Of a stretch of 64,000 bases of DNA, positions 17,099 to 26,180 are shown piece after piece (the first letter of the stretch is position 1; every line of letters begins with the position of its first letter). Both the position numbers and the translations under genes were made by a program. The DNA is taken from NCBI GenBank assembly GCA_018828385.1, contig JAHJVE010000014.1, forward strand, positions 114,776-178,775, written 5' to 3'. Below the pieces are notes generated by a model that did no database searches, was not told the origin of the DNA, and worked only from the letters and a program-made list of their open reading frames with translations. The DNA comes from Gammaproteobacteria bacterium (GTDB lineage Bacteria > Pseudomonadota > Gammaproteobacteria > Burkholderiales > Rhodocyclaceae).

Positions 17099-17977
17099 AT
17101 GATGATTGCCTGCTCAGAGAACGACCGAGACAAGAAGGGCGAAGCGCTCAAGTCGCAGCGCTTTCAGATGCTTGCCGACATCGCCAAGGAGCTTTCCGGC
17201 GAAGTTGTTTTCCCTACCTACTTCGACGCGGTCCTGCGCATACGAAAGGTATTGCACGATCCCGAGCAAAGCATCGCGAATATTGCGCGAGCCGTCGCCG
17301 TCGAACCGCTGATCTCAGCCAAACTCCTCCATTTGGCAAATTCCGTTGCCTTTAACCCAGATGGACGCGTACTCGTTGATCTGAAATCCGCCATCACCCG
17401 ACTCGGCCTCAACGCAGTAAGAACGGCCGCACTTTCCATTGTGATGACGCAGTTAATGCGCGCCAAGGGCATGGCCGATTTTTCCGAGATCACCCACTCT
17501 CTGTGGGATCACTCGATCAATTGCGCGGCCGCAGCCCATATCCTTGCCAGGCAGATGACCCGCCAGAACCCTGATGAGGCCATGCTGGCCGGGCTTATCC
17601 ACGACCTCGGGGCCTTCTACATGCTGTATCGCGCCACGCAGTATGAAGAACTTCGCCATCGGCCAGATAGCGTCAAGTACCTGATCATCCAGTGGCACGA
17701 AAGCATAGGGGTGTCCCTTCTCAATGCGCTGGGGCTACCAGAGGAAATCGTTGAGGCCACGATTGACCACGATCATATGCGGCCGACGCCGACGACCATC
17801 CGCAATCTGGGAGACGTCATCTACATCGCCAACATGCTCAGTGGCGGACATTTTGAATGGCTAATGCAGGACCAACCGGAAACACCTGCCGAAATGACCG
17901 TGCTCGAAGAAAAATACGGCCACTTGCGGCCGGAAATCGAAGCGCTGGCCAACGAGATGCGCAGCACCTTTGCCTGA
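17099..17977 (+). CDS. HDOD domain protein
   Basis: 292-aa protein with an HDOD domain, an HD-related fold found in bacterial signalling proteins, often as an output of c-di-GMP or chemotaxis pathways. Seen: SIANIARAVAVEPLISAKLLHLAN, a typical HDOD start, then LWDHSINCAAAAHILA, GLIHDLGAFYML and VEATIDHDH. No receiver or GGDEF domain is attached. Double ATG at 17099/17102 with no strong ribosome-binding site. It ends 6 bp before convergent trmJ. Confidence 0.85.
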   Translation: MMIACSENDRDKKGEALKSQRFQMLADIAKELSGEVVFPTYFDAVLRIRKVLHDPEQSIANIARAVAVEPLISAKLLHLANSVAFNPDGRVLVDLKSAITRLGLNAVRTAALSIVMTQLMRAKGMADFSEITHSLWDHSINCAAAAHILARQMTRQNPDEAMLAGLIHDLGAFYMLYRATQYEELRHRPDSVKYLIIQWHESIGVSLLNALGLPEEIVEATIDHDHMRPTPTTIRNLGDVIYIANMLSGGHFEWLMQDQPETPAEMTVLEEKYGHLRPEIEALANEMRSTFA

Positions 17978-17983
17978 ATCCGC

Positions 17984-18745
17984 TTAGCCCTTCCGGCCGT
18001 ACCCGGTCTTGACCTGGGTCGATGCCAGGATGCCGCGCAGGATATTGACCTCATCCCGTTCGAGGCGAGACCGGCCAAACAGACGGCGCAATTTTGGCAG
18101 CAACCTGCCGGGCTGGACGGGATTGAAAAAGCCCGTTTCGGTCATCACCGTTTCCAGATGGGAATAAAGCCCCTCCACCTCGTCATGGGTTGCCGCCGGC
18201 GAGGTGAATGGGGTAACCCGCGACTCGACCGTCGGTGGGCGCTCAGCAAACGCGGCCATTCTGCACTCGTAGCTGAGCACCTGGACGGCTGAGCCGAGGT
18301 TCAGCGAACTGAAATCAGGATTGGTGGGGATGGTCACTGCCGCATGGCAATGCATGATTTCATCGTTGCTCAGGCCCACTGTTTCGTTGCCGAATACAAG
18401 CGCCACCTCGCCTTGCCCAGCTTCGGCGATCAGACGCCCCACGGTTTCACGCGGCGCTCCGATCAGCGGCCCGATATCCCGCTGGCGGGCCGACAAGGCG
18501 ACGACGAACGATGTACCAATCAACGCGTCTTTTAGCGTGGCGGTGATTTTTGCCCCGTGCAGCACGTCGACCGCAGCAGTCGCTCTGGCATCGGCTTCCG
18601 GATCCGGAAATTGCTTGGGCTCGACCAGATAGAGGTTCGACAAGCCCATCGTTTTCATTGCGCGCGCCGCCGCACCGATATTGCCAGGATGACTTGTACG
18701 GCAAAGTACAACTCGAATACGCGACAGCAGGACTTCAGGGTTCAT
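17984..18745 (-). CDS. trmJ: TrmJ, tRNA 2'-O-methyltransferase
   Basis: SPOUT-class methyltransferase (253 aa) that 2'-O-methylates position 32 of tRNAs. Seen: [23 protein letters not shown] at the N-terminus, [16 protein letters not shown] and [21 protein letters not shown], the knot motifs of the family. It is divergent from suhB with 66 bp between the starts, an arrangement common in proteobacteria. Confidence 0.94.
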   Translation of the reverse strand: MNPEVLLSRIRVVLCRTSHPGNIGAAARAMKTMGLSNLYLVEPKQFPDPEADARATAAVDVLHGAKITATLKDALIGTSFVVALSARQRDIGPLIGAPRETVGRLIAEAGQGEVALVFGNETVGLSNDEIMHCHAAVTIPTNPDFSSLNLGSAVQVLSYECRMAAFAERPPTVESRVTPFTSPAATHDEVEGLYSHLETVMTETGFFNPVQPGRLLPKLRRLFGRSRLERDEVNILRGILASTQVKTGYGRKG

Positions 18746-18811
18746 GGTGTAAAATTCGGTCTTTCAAATATAGATCGGGCAGCTTTGGCTGCCCGTCAGC
18801 TCTTTAAGCTC

Positions 18812-19624
18812 ATGCATCCAACACTGAATATCGCCATCAAGGCAGCGCGCCGTGCCGGCCAGATCATCAATCGCGCCTCCAACGACCTCGACCTGCTCAA
18901 GGTTACAACCAAGCAGCCCAACGACTTCGTTACCGAGGTCGACAAGGCGGCCGAAGCGGCGATCATCGAAGTCCTGATGGAAGCCTATCCGAGCTACGGC
19001 ATTCTAGCAGAGGAGTCCGGCGAGACCGCCGGCAAGGGCGGCAACGATGCAGAGTATCAGTGGATCATCGACCCGCTCGACGGCACGACCAACTTCATCC
19101 ATGGCATGCCACAGTATGCCGTTTCGATCGCCCTTGCCAAAGGCGGCTTGATTGAGCAGGCAGTCGTTTTCGACCCTAATCGCAACGAGTTGTTTACTGC
19201 CAGCAAGGGCGCCGGCGCCTTCCTCAACGAGCGGCGCATCCGCGTCTCGAAGCGTACCAAGCTACAGGATTCCCTGATCGGCACAGGCTTCCCCTACCGG
19301 ATGTTCGACCATATCGACACCTACCTTGCGATCTTCAAGGAACTGGCCCAGAAAACTGCCGGTCAGCGCCGCCCTGGCGCCGCCTCGCTCGATCTCGCCT
19401 ACGTTGCCTGCGGCCGCTACGACGGCTTCTGGGAATTCGGCCTTTCGCCGTGGGACATGGCAGCCGGTGCTCTGCTCATTTCCGAAGCCGGAGGCCTCGT
19501 CAGCGATCTGCGCGGCGACGCCAACTACCTCGAGACCGGCAATCTCATTGCCGGCACCCCCAAGGTTTTCGCTCCGCTACTCAAGCTGGTGCAGGATAAA
19601 CTACCGGAATCGGTCCGCGGCTGA
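18812..19624 (+). CDS. suhB: Inositol monophosphatase family protein SuhB
   Basis: 270-aa Mg-dependent phosphatase fold, inositol-1-phosphatase and, in E. coli, a component of the rRNA antitermination complex. Seen: the metal motifs [22 protein letters not shown] and [20 protein letters not shown] 18812 matches the family start ([13 protein letters not shown]). The leader holds a GGGCAGC/GCTGCCC hairpin (18777-18794). A strong terminator follows. Confidence 0.95.
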   Translation: MHPTLNIAIKAARRAGQIINRASNDLDLLKVTTKQPNDFVTEVDKAAEAAIIEVLMEAYPSYGILAEESGETAGKGGNDAEYQWIIDPLDGTTNFIHGMPQYAVSIALAKGGLIEQAVVFDPNRNELFTASKGAGAFLNERRIRVSKRTKLQDSLIGTGFPYRMFDHIDTYLAIFKELAQKTAGQRRPGAASLDLAYVACGRYDGFWEFGLSPWDMAAGALLISEAGGLVSDLRGDANYLETGNLIAGTPKVFAPLLKLVQDKLPESVRG

Positions 19625-19636
19625 TCATCTCTATGC

Positions 19637-19674
19637 CAAAGACAAAAAGCGCCCTTGGGCGCTTTTTGTCTTTG
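19637..19674 (+). terminator. Terminator of suhB
   Basis: Perfect 18-bp stem with a 2-base loop: CAAAGACAAAAAGCGCCC (19637-19654) and its complement to 19674. The A and T runs within the stem make it usable on both strands. Confidence 0.9.
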
Positions 19675-19720
19675 GGGAAAAGTTATATTGAAGGCTCGGG
19701 GATACAGAAACGGGGACCAG

Positions 19721-19747
19721 AAAACAAAAACGGCCCTAACGGGCCGT
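19721..19747 (-). terminator. Terminator of tRNA-Ser
   Basis: Stem ACGGCCC (19730-19736) / GGGCCGT (19741-19747) followed on the minus strand by a T run. It lies 15 bp past the tRNA-Ser 3' end. Confidence 0.8.
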
Positions 19748-19761
19748 AGTTGCTGGTGATC

Positions 19762-19852
19762 TGGCGGAGGAGGCGGGATTCGAACCCGCGGTAGGGGATT
19801 ACCCTACACACGCTTTCCAGGCGTGCGACTTAAACCACTCATCCACCCCTCC
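19762..19852 (-). tRNA. tRNA-Ser (GGA)
   Basis: 91-nt tRNA on the minus strand, with acceptor GGAGGGG/CTCCTCC, a GGA anticodon in CTGGAAAGC, the long variable arm typical of tRNA-Ser, T loop GTTCGAATC and encoded CCA (fwd tgg at 19762). Confidence 0.96.
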
Positions 19853-19887
19853 GGAAGCCGCGCATTGTAGCAGAAGAGGCTGATTGG

Positions 19888-20151
19888 TCAAACATACTTT
19901 CGGACAAATGCGAGTCCGAGCCAGAGTATCAGGACGATTACGAAGGTAGCGATGCCAACGGCGGCAGGGCCAGTGCGACGGGGCAGGACGGCGGCGACTA
20001 TCCGGCGGGGCGGTTTGGTGATCAGGGCAAAAAGTTGATAGATACGATTGCCCTCCCTCTGCTGTCCGGCCAGCACATGGAGAATGCCCTGACCAAGCAG
20101 GCACAGGCCGAGCATTTCGATAATTGCGCGCAACGCGCTGATCAGGAACAC
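19888..20151 (-). CDS. Small membrane protein after the DUF4212 gene
   Basis: 87-aa protein with two hydrophobic segments (about residues 3-25 and 65-84) joined by a basic loop (KPPRRIVAAVLPRR). No family recognised. GTG 20151 is preceded by GAGG and begins 3 bp after the DUF4212 stop, so it is the last gene of the acetate symporter transcript. It probably works with or stabilises the transporter, but that rests on position alone. Confidence 0.65.
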   Translation of the reverse strand: MFLISALRAIIEMLGLCLLGQGILHVLAGQQREGNRIYQLFALITKPPRRIVAAVLPRRTGPAAVGIATFVIVLILWLGLAFVRKYV

Positions 20152-20154
20152 CGC

Positions 20155-20412
20155 TTAGTCCTCGTCGACCTCGATACCAAATTCCGCATCGAGTTTTCTC
20201 ATCTGCCGGTTGTACCACCAGATGATCAACAGATAGAGGACCAGGGCACCTTGCGCCGCCATGTAGAAGCCGAGCGGAAAGCCAAGGATGACAATCTCGT
20301 TGATCGAGCGGGCGAACCAGGTCAACCCGAAGGTCACGAGTATCCAGAACAGGATGAGGAGGAAGGTCAGGCGCCGTGTTCGGCGCCAGTGGGTAATGGC
20401 TGTTGCGACCAC
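20155..20412 (-). CDS. DUF4212 small subunit of a sodium/solute symporter
   Basis: 85-aa membrane protein with two transmembrane segments, LLILFWILVTFGLTWFA and LGFYMAAQGALVLYLLIIWW. The pattern HWRRTRRL, GFPLGFYMAAQG and the acidic end MRKLDAEFGIEVDED is that of DUF4212 proteins, which accompany ActP-like symporters. GTG 20412 overlaps the stop codon of the symporter gene by one base, so translation is coupled. Longer in-frame upstream sequence was rejected because it lies inside the symporter gene. Confidence 0.85.
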   Translation of the reverse strand: MVATAITHWRRTRRLTFLLILFWILVTFGLTWFARSINEIVILGFPLGFYMAAQGALVLYLLIIWWYNRQMRKLDAEFGIEVDED

Positions 20413-22445
20413 TATTCGGCTCCGTTCCGGAAGCGGATGGTGCTCAGGAAGCTTGCCGCCCGGGGATCGGGCTTGGTAAGCAGGCTGACCACGATGATCG
20501 TGAAGAATCCTGCCAGCACGCCAAACAACCCGCTGGAGGTCGACTGAATGTGAAACCACGGCTCCATGCTGAAGCCGCTGATGCCCAGCCAGGGAATGCT
20601 GTCGAATTCGACGCGAATGATGTAGTAGATCGACAGAACGATGCCTACGACCATGCCTGCCAGCGCCCCGGCTCTGGTCGCCCTTTCCCAGAAAATACCC
20701 AGGACCAGTGCCGGAAAGAAGGCTGATCCGGCGATGGAGAAGGCCCAGGAAACCATGGAGAGGATGGTTCCGGGTTTTTGGGCGGCGACAGTGGCGGCGA
20801 GGATGGCGACGACCAGCAGCATCGACTTGGAGATCACGAGCCGGAACTGGGTCGAGGCGTCGGGACGGAAGATGCGGTAGTAGACATCGTGCGACAGAGA
20901 ACTGGTAATGGTCAGGAGCAGGCCGTCGGCGGTGGACAGGGCTGCGGCCAGACCGCCGGCGGCGACCAGGCCGGAGACGACATAGGGCATGCCGGCGATT
21001 TCCGGGGTGGCGAGCACGATGACGTCCGGATTCAGCGACAGTTCGGCGAGCTGCAGGATGCCGTCGGCGTTGATGTCCTCGATGCTGACCAGTCCGATCT
21101 TGGCCCAGGCGGCGACCCAGCCGGGCAGCTTGGCGATCGGGATTTGGGCGAGATTGGAAAGCACCTCGAACTTGGCGAAGACCGCATAGGCCGGCGCAGT
21201 AATGTAGAGCAGGAGAATGAACAGTAACGACCAGAACACCGATTCGCGCGCCTGGCGGACGGTGGGTGTCGTGTAGTAGCGGATCAGCACATGGGGCAAG
21301 GCAGCGGTCCCTACCGTCAGGCAGAAGATCAGCGCGAGGAAATTGATGCGCATGATGTTCTGCTCTTCGACCGTGTCGCCGGGAAAGGCCTCGCCGTGAT
21401 GGATGGGCGTTTTGCTACGGTCGACTGCCGAAAACATGGCATTTTCCCAGCGCGCCCTGGCCTGCTCGGGATCGTGGGGCAGATCTCGATACTGTCTTTC
21501 CAGCGCGACAATGTCCCTCATCTGGGTGTCGCTGGCCTTGAGCTGGTTGATCTGTGCCGACAGCTGTTCGCGCTCGAAATTGAGCGATTGCGGCAGTTGC
21601 ATGATCTTCTGGGCATAAAGGTCGGCACGCTCGCGATAGAGCTGGCGGACCTCCTGTTCGGCCGGACTGTCAAACAGTCGATCCTCGAGCTTGGTGACCT
21701 GCTGCAGGACTTGCCCGTAAACCAGTTGCGGCACCGGGTTGCCGGTCAGGTTGTAGGACAGGATGGCGACAGGCGTGATGTAGGCGACGATGAGGATCAG
21801 GTATTGGGCAACCTGCGTCCACGTCACCGCCCGCATGCCGCCCAGGAAGGAACAGACAAGGATGCCGGCGAGACCGACGAAAACGCCGATCTCGAATTGC
21901 AGGCTGACAAAGCGGCTGGTAATGACACCGACGCCATAGATCTGGGCGACGACGTACACGAAGGAAGCGAGGATGGCGGCTGCCACGGCGACGAGCCGAA
22001 TCGCGTTGCCGCCGTAGCGGGCGCCGAGAAAGTCGGGAATGGTGTATTGGCCGAAGCGCCGCAAATACGGGGCGAGGAGCAGCGCAACGAGGACGAATCC
22101 GCCGGTCCAGCCGATGACGTAGGCCAGCCCCTGGAAGCCGGACAGGTAAAGGGTGCCGGCCAGGCCGATGAAGGAGGCGGCACTCATCCAGTCGGCGCCG
22201 GTCGCCATGCCGTTGAAGAAGGCCGGGACGCGCCGGCCGGCAACGTAGTATTCCGAGACATCGGAGGTGCGGCAGACGATGCCGATCAGCGCGTACATCG
22301 AAATGGTGAAGCACAGGAAGGCATAGCCGATCCAGCGCGGCGGCATGCCATGCTGCTCGAGATAAGCCAGGGCGATGATAAAGACCATGAAACTACCGGT
22401 GTAATAAAGGTAGTAGCGCTGCAACCGGGTCATTGAGGCAAACAT
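20412..22445 (-). CDS. Sodium:solute symporter, acetate/short-chain acid type
   Basis: 677-aa inner-membrane symporter of the SSS family, ActP-like branch. Many hydrophobic segments are visible. Family motifs include YYVAGRRVPAFFNGMATGADWMS, then FLGARYGG and VVSGLVAAGGLAAALSTADGLL. A charged soluble insertion between about residues 235 and 345 is longer than in E. coli ActP and is typical of the DUF4212-partnered branch. The nearby acs gene points to acetate or a similar acid as substrate. It follows the exonuclease-like gene by 9 bp. Confidence 0.88.
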   Translation of the reverse strand: MFASMTRLQRYYLYYTGSFMVFIIALAYLEQHGMPPRWIGYAFLCFTISMYALIGIVCRTSDVSEYYVAGRRVPAFFNGMATGADWMSAASFIGLAGTLYLSGFQGLAYVIGWTGGFVLVALLLAPYLRRFGQYTIPDFLGARYGGNAIRLVAVAAAILASFVYVVAQIYGVGVITSRFVSLQFEIGVFVGLAGILVCSFLGGMRAVTWTQVAQYLILIVAYITPVAILSYNLTGNPVPQLVYGQVLQQVTKLEDRLFDSPAEQEVRQLYRERADLYAQKIMQLPQSLNFEREQLSAQINQLKASDTQMRDIVALERQYRDLPHDPEQARARWENAMFSAVDRSKTPIHHGEAFPGDTVEEQNIMRINFLALIFCLTVGTAALPHVLIRYYTTPTVRQARESVFWSLLFILLLYITAPAYAVFAKFEVLSNLAQIPIAKLPGWVAAWAKIGLVSIEDINADGILQLAELSLNPDVIVLATPEIAGMPYVVSGLVAAGGLAAALSTADGLLLTITSSLSHDVYYRIFRPDASTQFRLVISKSMLLVVAILAATVAAQKPGTILSMVSWAFSIAGSAFFPALVLGIFWERATRAGALAGMVVGIVLSIYYIIRVEFDSIPWLGISGFSMEPWFHIQSTSSGLFGVLAGFFTIIVVSLLTKPDPRAASFLSTIRFRNGAE

Positions 22446-22454
22446 CCGGGGCTT

Positions 22455-23126
22455 CTAGTGAGTACGTCGCAGGAAGCTGCTCGCCCGCGATTCGGCGATC
22501 AGGTGGGCGGCGGTGTCGATCTGTTTGCTGACGGCGCGCACCGTCATCATCTGGAAAATGCGGGCCAGCAGCAGGGTATTGGCCATGGCATCGCGCCGTC
22601 CGCTGCCGGCATCGAGGCCGAATACGTCAATCCAGTGATCCATCGGCATGACGGAATCGCCCTTGTCGTCGAACATCGACGGCAGCAGCCAGGCCAGATC
22701 GATCCACTGCGGCTGGAAATCAACCCCCAGGCGCTCCTTGAAGGCACGCTGCAGGAAGCCGCCGACATAGGGGATGTGGTAGGTGACCAGTGGCGCCTTG
22801 GCGGCAAATAGCAAAAATGCCGTTAATTCCCGGTCGACCGTGGAACCCTCGCCATCCAGCGTCGAAAAATCGACGTAGAAGGTGTCATCGGGCTGAATCG
22901 CGCCTTTCCAGACGGCGGCAGCCGCGATGCCGAGCAAGCGGTCGCTTTCCGGATTGGTGCCGCTGCTGACGATGTCGACGACGACATAACGGGTGTGGAA
23001 ATGCACATCGTCCAGCGGCGGGGCCTTGCTGGCCCGCCAGAGATCGAGCGAAGCCCGCACGTCGTCAGGCAGATTGGCCTGCGCACTGCCCCGGAACAGG
23101 AATTTCTTGAGGCCGAGCATGATCAT
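22455..23126 (-). CDS. DnaQ-like exonuclease-fold protein, catalytic residues lost
   Basis: 223-aa protein aligned by eye with DEDDh 3'-5' exonucleases that commonly sit beside DUF294/CBS and symporter genes. The first motif, normally DxExTG, reads VDIVSSG (Glu replaced by Val). The second, normally HNxxFD, reads HIPYVGGFL (Asp lost). The third, normally H(N/R)AxxDA, reads RRDAMANT. At most one of the metal-binding acids remains, so it is probably not a nuclease and may be a scaffold or regulator. It overlaps the upstream gene by 4 bp (ATGA). Confidence 0.75.
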   Translation of the reverse strand: MIMLGLKKFLFRGSAQANLPDDVRASLDLWRASKAPPLDDVHFHTRYVVVDIVSSGTNPESDRLLGIAAAAVWKGAIQPDDTFYVDFSTLDGEGSTVDRELTAFLLFAAKAPLVTYHIPYVGGFLQRAFKERLGVDFQPQWIDLAWLLPSMFDDKGDSVMPMDHWIDVFGLDAGSGRRDAMANTLLLARIFQMMTVRAVSKQIDTAAHLIAESRASSFLRRTH

Positions 23127-25099
23127 TGCACCTGGTAGTCGAGCTTGAGGCGCGTCTGGATCTTGCGGGCCTGGCGGAAGGATTCCTTGAGAATGCGGCG
23201 GTCCAGTTCATTGAGCGTATCCGGGTCGATCAGGTTGTCGCCCTGGGTGCCCGGCTCGCCTTCGAGATACTGGTGCTGCAGACGCAGGAGCTGGATGAAG
23301 TTGAGCCCCTCGAGCACGGCATCGATCTCGTCGCTGCGGATCGACAGGCGCTGCGCCGCCAGCCGCAGACGCTGGATCGAGTTGGTGTTGTGCACGCCAC
23401 TAGCCATGGCGTAGATGCGGGCGACGTCGACAAAAATGCGCGAACCGTATTTCTTGAGGTCGATCTTGCCCGGCTGACCGGGTTCGAGGTCAGTCAGGAA
23501 ATCGCGGATCTTGCCGAGCGGCGGCTCGACGTCGAGCGCATTTTTGGCCATGGCGCGCAGGAACATCGGGCTCGAGGCGGTCAGCGACAGTAGGTGACGG
23601 CGCATGGTATCGGCCAGGTCGGCCTTGCCGTAGAGGGCCCGAAAATCGAAGAAGATGGTGGCGTTGAGCAGCGCGTCGGGCTGGGGCGTCCGGATCCACG
23701 TCGCGAACTGGTCTTTCCATTCATCGAGGGTCAGGCACCATTGCGGGTTGCTGGCCATGATGTTGCCCTTGCACAGCGGGAAGCCGCAGCGGTCGAGGTC
23801 TTTGTTGACAGCCAGCGCATAGGCCAGAAAACGCGCTCTCAGCGCGTCGACCGTAGCATCTTCCGGCGGCACGAAGACGATTCCGTTATCCTGATCGGTA
23901 CTGAAGGTCTGCTCATCCCGGCCTTCCGAGCCGAAGGCCAGCCAGGCCCACTCGATGCCGTCGAAATGGTGCTTTTCGAGATTGAGCTGGATGACGCGGC
24001 GGGTCAGCGCGTCGTTGAGCGCCGAGATAAATTGGGTCAACTGCTCCGCCCCGACTCCCTGGGCCAGCATGTTGAACGACAGTTGGCGAACGTCGGCGGC
24101 CGCCTGCTGCAGTGCCTCGACATTGTGCGCGCCGTCGATGGACTGGCGAATCTGGCGCAGGCCGACACGCTGCAAGGAGAACAGGTCGCGCTCGGAAACG
24201 ACGCCAGTCAGCTTGCCCTCGGCATCGGTGACCAGTACGTGGCGGATGCCATGCGTCGCCATGGCATACATCGCGTCGTAAGCCGTGGCGTGCTCGGCGA
24301 GCATGAACGGATGGGGCGACATGGCCTGACTGACCGGCGCGGTCAGCGGCAATTCGGCGAGAACCACGCGGTCGAGCAGGTCAGTTCGCGTAAAGACGCC
24401 GACCGCCTTGCGATCTTCGCCGGCGATGACCAGCGAGCCGACACCGGCCTGGGACATCGTCTCGAGCGCCGCGCGCAACGGCGTTTCCGGCGACACGGCA
24501 ATCGGCGAGCGCGAACCGATGCCATGCAGCGGCGAATTGAGTGTCTGCTGCTCACTGGCGCGCTGGGCGAACTGCAGCTGCAACTGGCAACGCGACTGGT
24601 CGAGCAGGCTGGCGATGTAGCGCGTGCAGAACAGGTTGAACTCGGGGCTGGAGGCAAGCAGGACGAGGAAATCATCGGCCGGCAGCTGGTAGCAGAAAGT
24701 GTCCTCGACGGCCTTGTACACATTGGTCGACGGGCGGCCGGCGGTCACCGCGCCGATCGGGAAGCTCTCCCCTGCCCCGAGGCTGAGGATGGAGTATTCG
24801 GTGACGGTCACTTCGCCGGCCTGGCGGGCCTGCACCTTGCCCGATTCGATGAGGTAGAAGTAGCGGACCTTGCCGGAATCCGGCCCGACGATCTCGCTGC
24901 CGGCGGCGTAGAAAACTATTTTCGCCTTGTCGGCGAAGAGCTGCAGGGCATCCGGCTGCATCTTGTTGAAGGGCGCATGGTTGCGCAGGAAAGCCTGGGT
25001 GTTGCCGGCCATCCGGGCGCGGCCATCCTGACGCAGCGACATTTCAACCTGGCCGACGGCCTGTTCTTTTTCTTGCCCTGCTTGTTGTTGCGTAGTCAC
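23123..25099 (-). CDS. cNMP-binding / CBS-pair / DUF294 nucleotidyltransferase-like protein
   Basis: 658-aa signalling protein. Order: N-terminal cyclic-nucleotide-binding-like domain (about residues 45-165, with ESGKVQARQAG), two CBS motifs (about 205-325, ending GVVSERDLFSLQRVG), then DUF294 with the GlnD-like nucleotidyltransferase motif GSEGRDEQTFSTDQDNG and the substrate-binding region LKKYGSRIFVDVARIYAM. Such proteins are thought to sense adenine nucleotides or second messengers and to modify or regulate a partner. GTG 25099 has GAGG at good spacing. The paralogue just upstream lacks the N-terminal sensor domains. Confidence 0.85.
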   Translation of the reverse strand: MTTQQQAGQEKEQAVGQVEMSLRQDGRARMAGNTQAFLRNHAPFNKMQPDALQLFADKAKIVFYAAGSEIVGPDSGKVRYFYLIESGKVQARQAGEVTVTEYSILSLGAGESFPIGAVTAGRPSTNVYKAVEDTFCYQLPADDFLVLLASSPEFNLFCTRYIASLLDQSRCQLQLQFAQRASEQQTLNSPLHGIGSRSPIAVSPETPLRAALETMSQAGVGSLVIAGEDRKAVGVFTRTDLLDRVVLAELPLTAPVSQAMSPHPFMLAEHATAYDAMYAMATHGIRHVLVTDAEGKLTGVVSERDLFSLQRVGLRQIRQSIDGAHNVEALQQAAADVRQLSFNMLAQGVGAEQLTQFISALNDALTRRVIQLNLEKHHFDGIEWAWLAFGSEGRDEQTFSTDQDNGIVFVPPEDATVDALRARFLAYALAVNKDLDRCGFPLCKGNIMASNPQWCLTLDEWKDQFATWIRTPQPDALLNATIFFDFRALYGKADLADTMRRHLLSLTASSPMFLRAMAKNALDVEPPLGKIRDFLTDLEPGQPGKIDLKKYGSRIFVDVARIYAMASGVHNTNSIQRLRLAAQRLSIRSDEIDAVLEGLNFIQLLRLQHQYLEGEPGTQGDNLIDPDTLNELDRRILKESFRQARKIQTRLKLDYQVQ

Positions 25100-25117
25100 G
25101 ACAACCTCACGCTTTCT

Positions 25118-26173
25118 TTAGAGTGCGTAGTTTAACTTGAGACGTTGTTGCAGGCGCCTCGCCTGCTTGAGCGTCTCGCGCAGGATGGCCCGGTCAACTT
25201 CGTGCAGCGCGGCGGGTTTCAGGCCGTGACTTCCGGCCTCGCCCCTCCCCGCCGCGTCGATCTGCTGCCCCAGGCGCAAGCGCAGAATTTGCGAGAAAGC
25301 TGCTTCGGCTGCAGCGATTTCGGGCGCCGGCAAGCCAATGGCTGCCCCGGCCTGGCGCAGGCGTTCGGCCGTGCTCACCGCCCGTGTTCCTGACGACAGG
25401 GCAAAAATGCGCGCGGCGTCGACAAAGATCCGGCTGCCGTATTTCTTGAGATCGACCGATTCGCCCTCGTCCACCGCGACCTCACCGCGAAAGTTGAGCG
25501 GCACATCGACCTGCAGGGCATTGGCCGCCATGAGGTGCTCAAAGGATGGCGTGGCCTCGGTCATCGCCAGCAATACCGTGCGCAGTTCCTCGCCAAGCGC
25601 CAGTTCACCGTACAGGGGACGCAGATCGAAAAAGATGCTGGCATTGAGCAGCGCCTCCGGCTCGGGACGGCGCACCCAGTCGATGAACCTTTCGCGCCAC
25701 TCATCGAGCGACAGGCACCAGGCCGGGTTGCCGGCCATGATCTGCCCGGTGCACAAGGCAAAACCGCAATCGGCCAGATGCTCGTTGACCGCCTCGGCGA
25801 AGGGCAGGTAAATCCGGCGCAGGGCCCCCGCCTCCTGCTCGCTCGTCGCATTGAAGATGAGGCCGTTGTCCTGGTCGGTGACGAAGGTCTGCTCGTGGCG
25901 CCCTTCGGAACCCAGGGCCAGCCAGCACCAGGCGACCGGCGGCAGGCGGTGGCGCTGCGCGGTCAGCGCAATGATCCTGGCGGTCAGACGATCGTTGAAT
26001 TCCGAGACGAGGCGCGTCGCGACAAGGCCGTCAAGACCATTGCCGACCGCTGTCAGCAAGTGTTCGCGCAGGCGCCCGGCGAGGGCTGGAGCAGCCTTCA
26101 GATCGGCCAGCGATTGCAGGTCGGCGGCAAGTTCGAGTTGCTGCCGGCAGGGCAGCGTAAAGTCGGAATTCAC
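25118..26173 (-). CDS. DUF294 nucleotidyltransferase-like protein, short form
   Basis: 351-aa paralogue of the C-terminal half of the next gene. Seen: GSEGRHEQTFVTDQDNG, the substrate-binding LKKYGSRIFVDAARIFAL, and LLNASIFFDLRPLYGE. It has no cyclic-nucleotide or CBS domains, and arose by duplication or fission. GTG 26173 has GAGG 6 bp upstream, with the ribosome-binding site overlapping the stop of the exonuclease-fusion gene. An upstream TTG at 26200 is possible but lacks such a site. Confidence 0.8.
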   Translation of the reverse strand: MNSDFTLPCRQQLELAADLQSLADLKAAPALAGRLREHLLTAVGNGLDGLVATRLVSEFNDRLTARIIALTAQRHRLPPVAWCWLALGSEGRHEQTFVTDQDNGLIFNATSEQEAGALRRIYLPFAEAVNEHLADCGFALCTGQIMAGNPAWCLSLDEWRERFIDWVRRPEPEALLNASIFFDLRPLYGELALGEELRTVLLAMTEATPSFEHLMAANALQVDVPLNFRGEVAVDEGESVDLKKYGSRIFVDAARIFALSSGTRAVSTAERLRQAGAAIGLPAPEIAAAEAAFSQILRLRLGQQIDAAGRGEAGSHGLKPAALHEVDRAILRETLKQARRLQQRLKLNYAL

Positions 26174-26180
26174 GCCGGCC

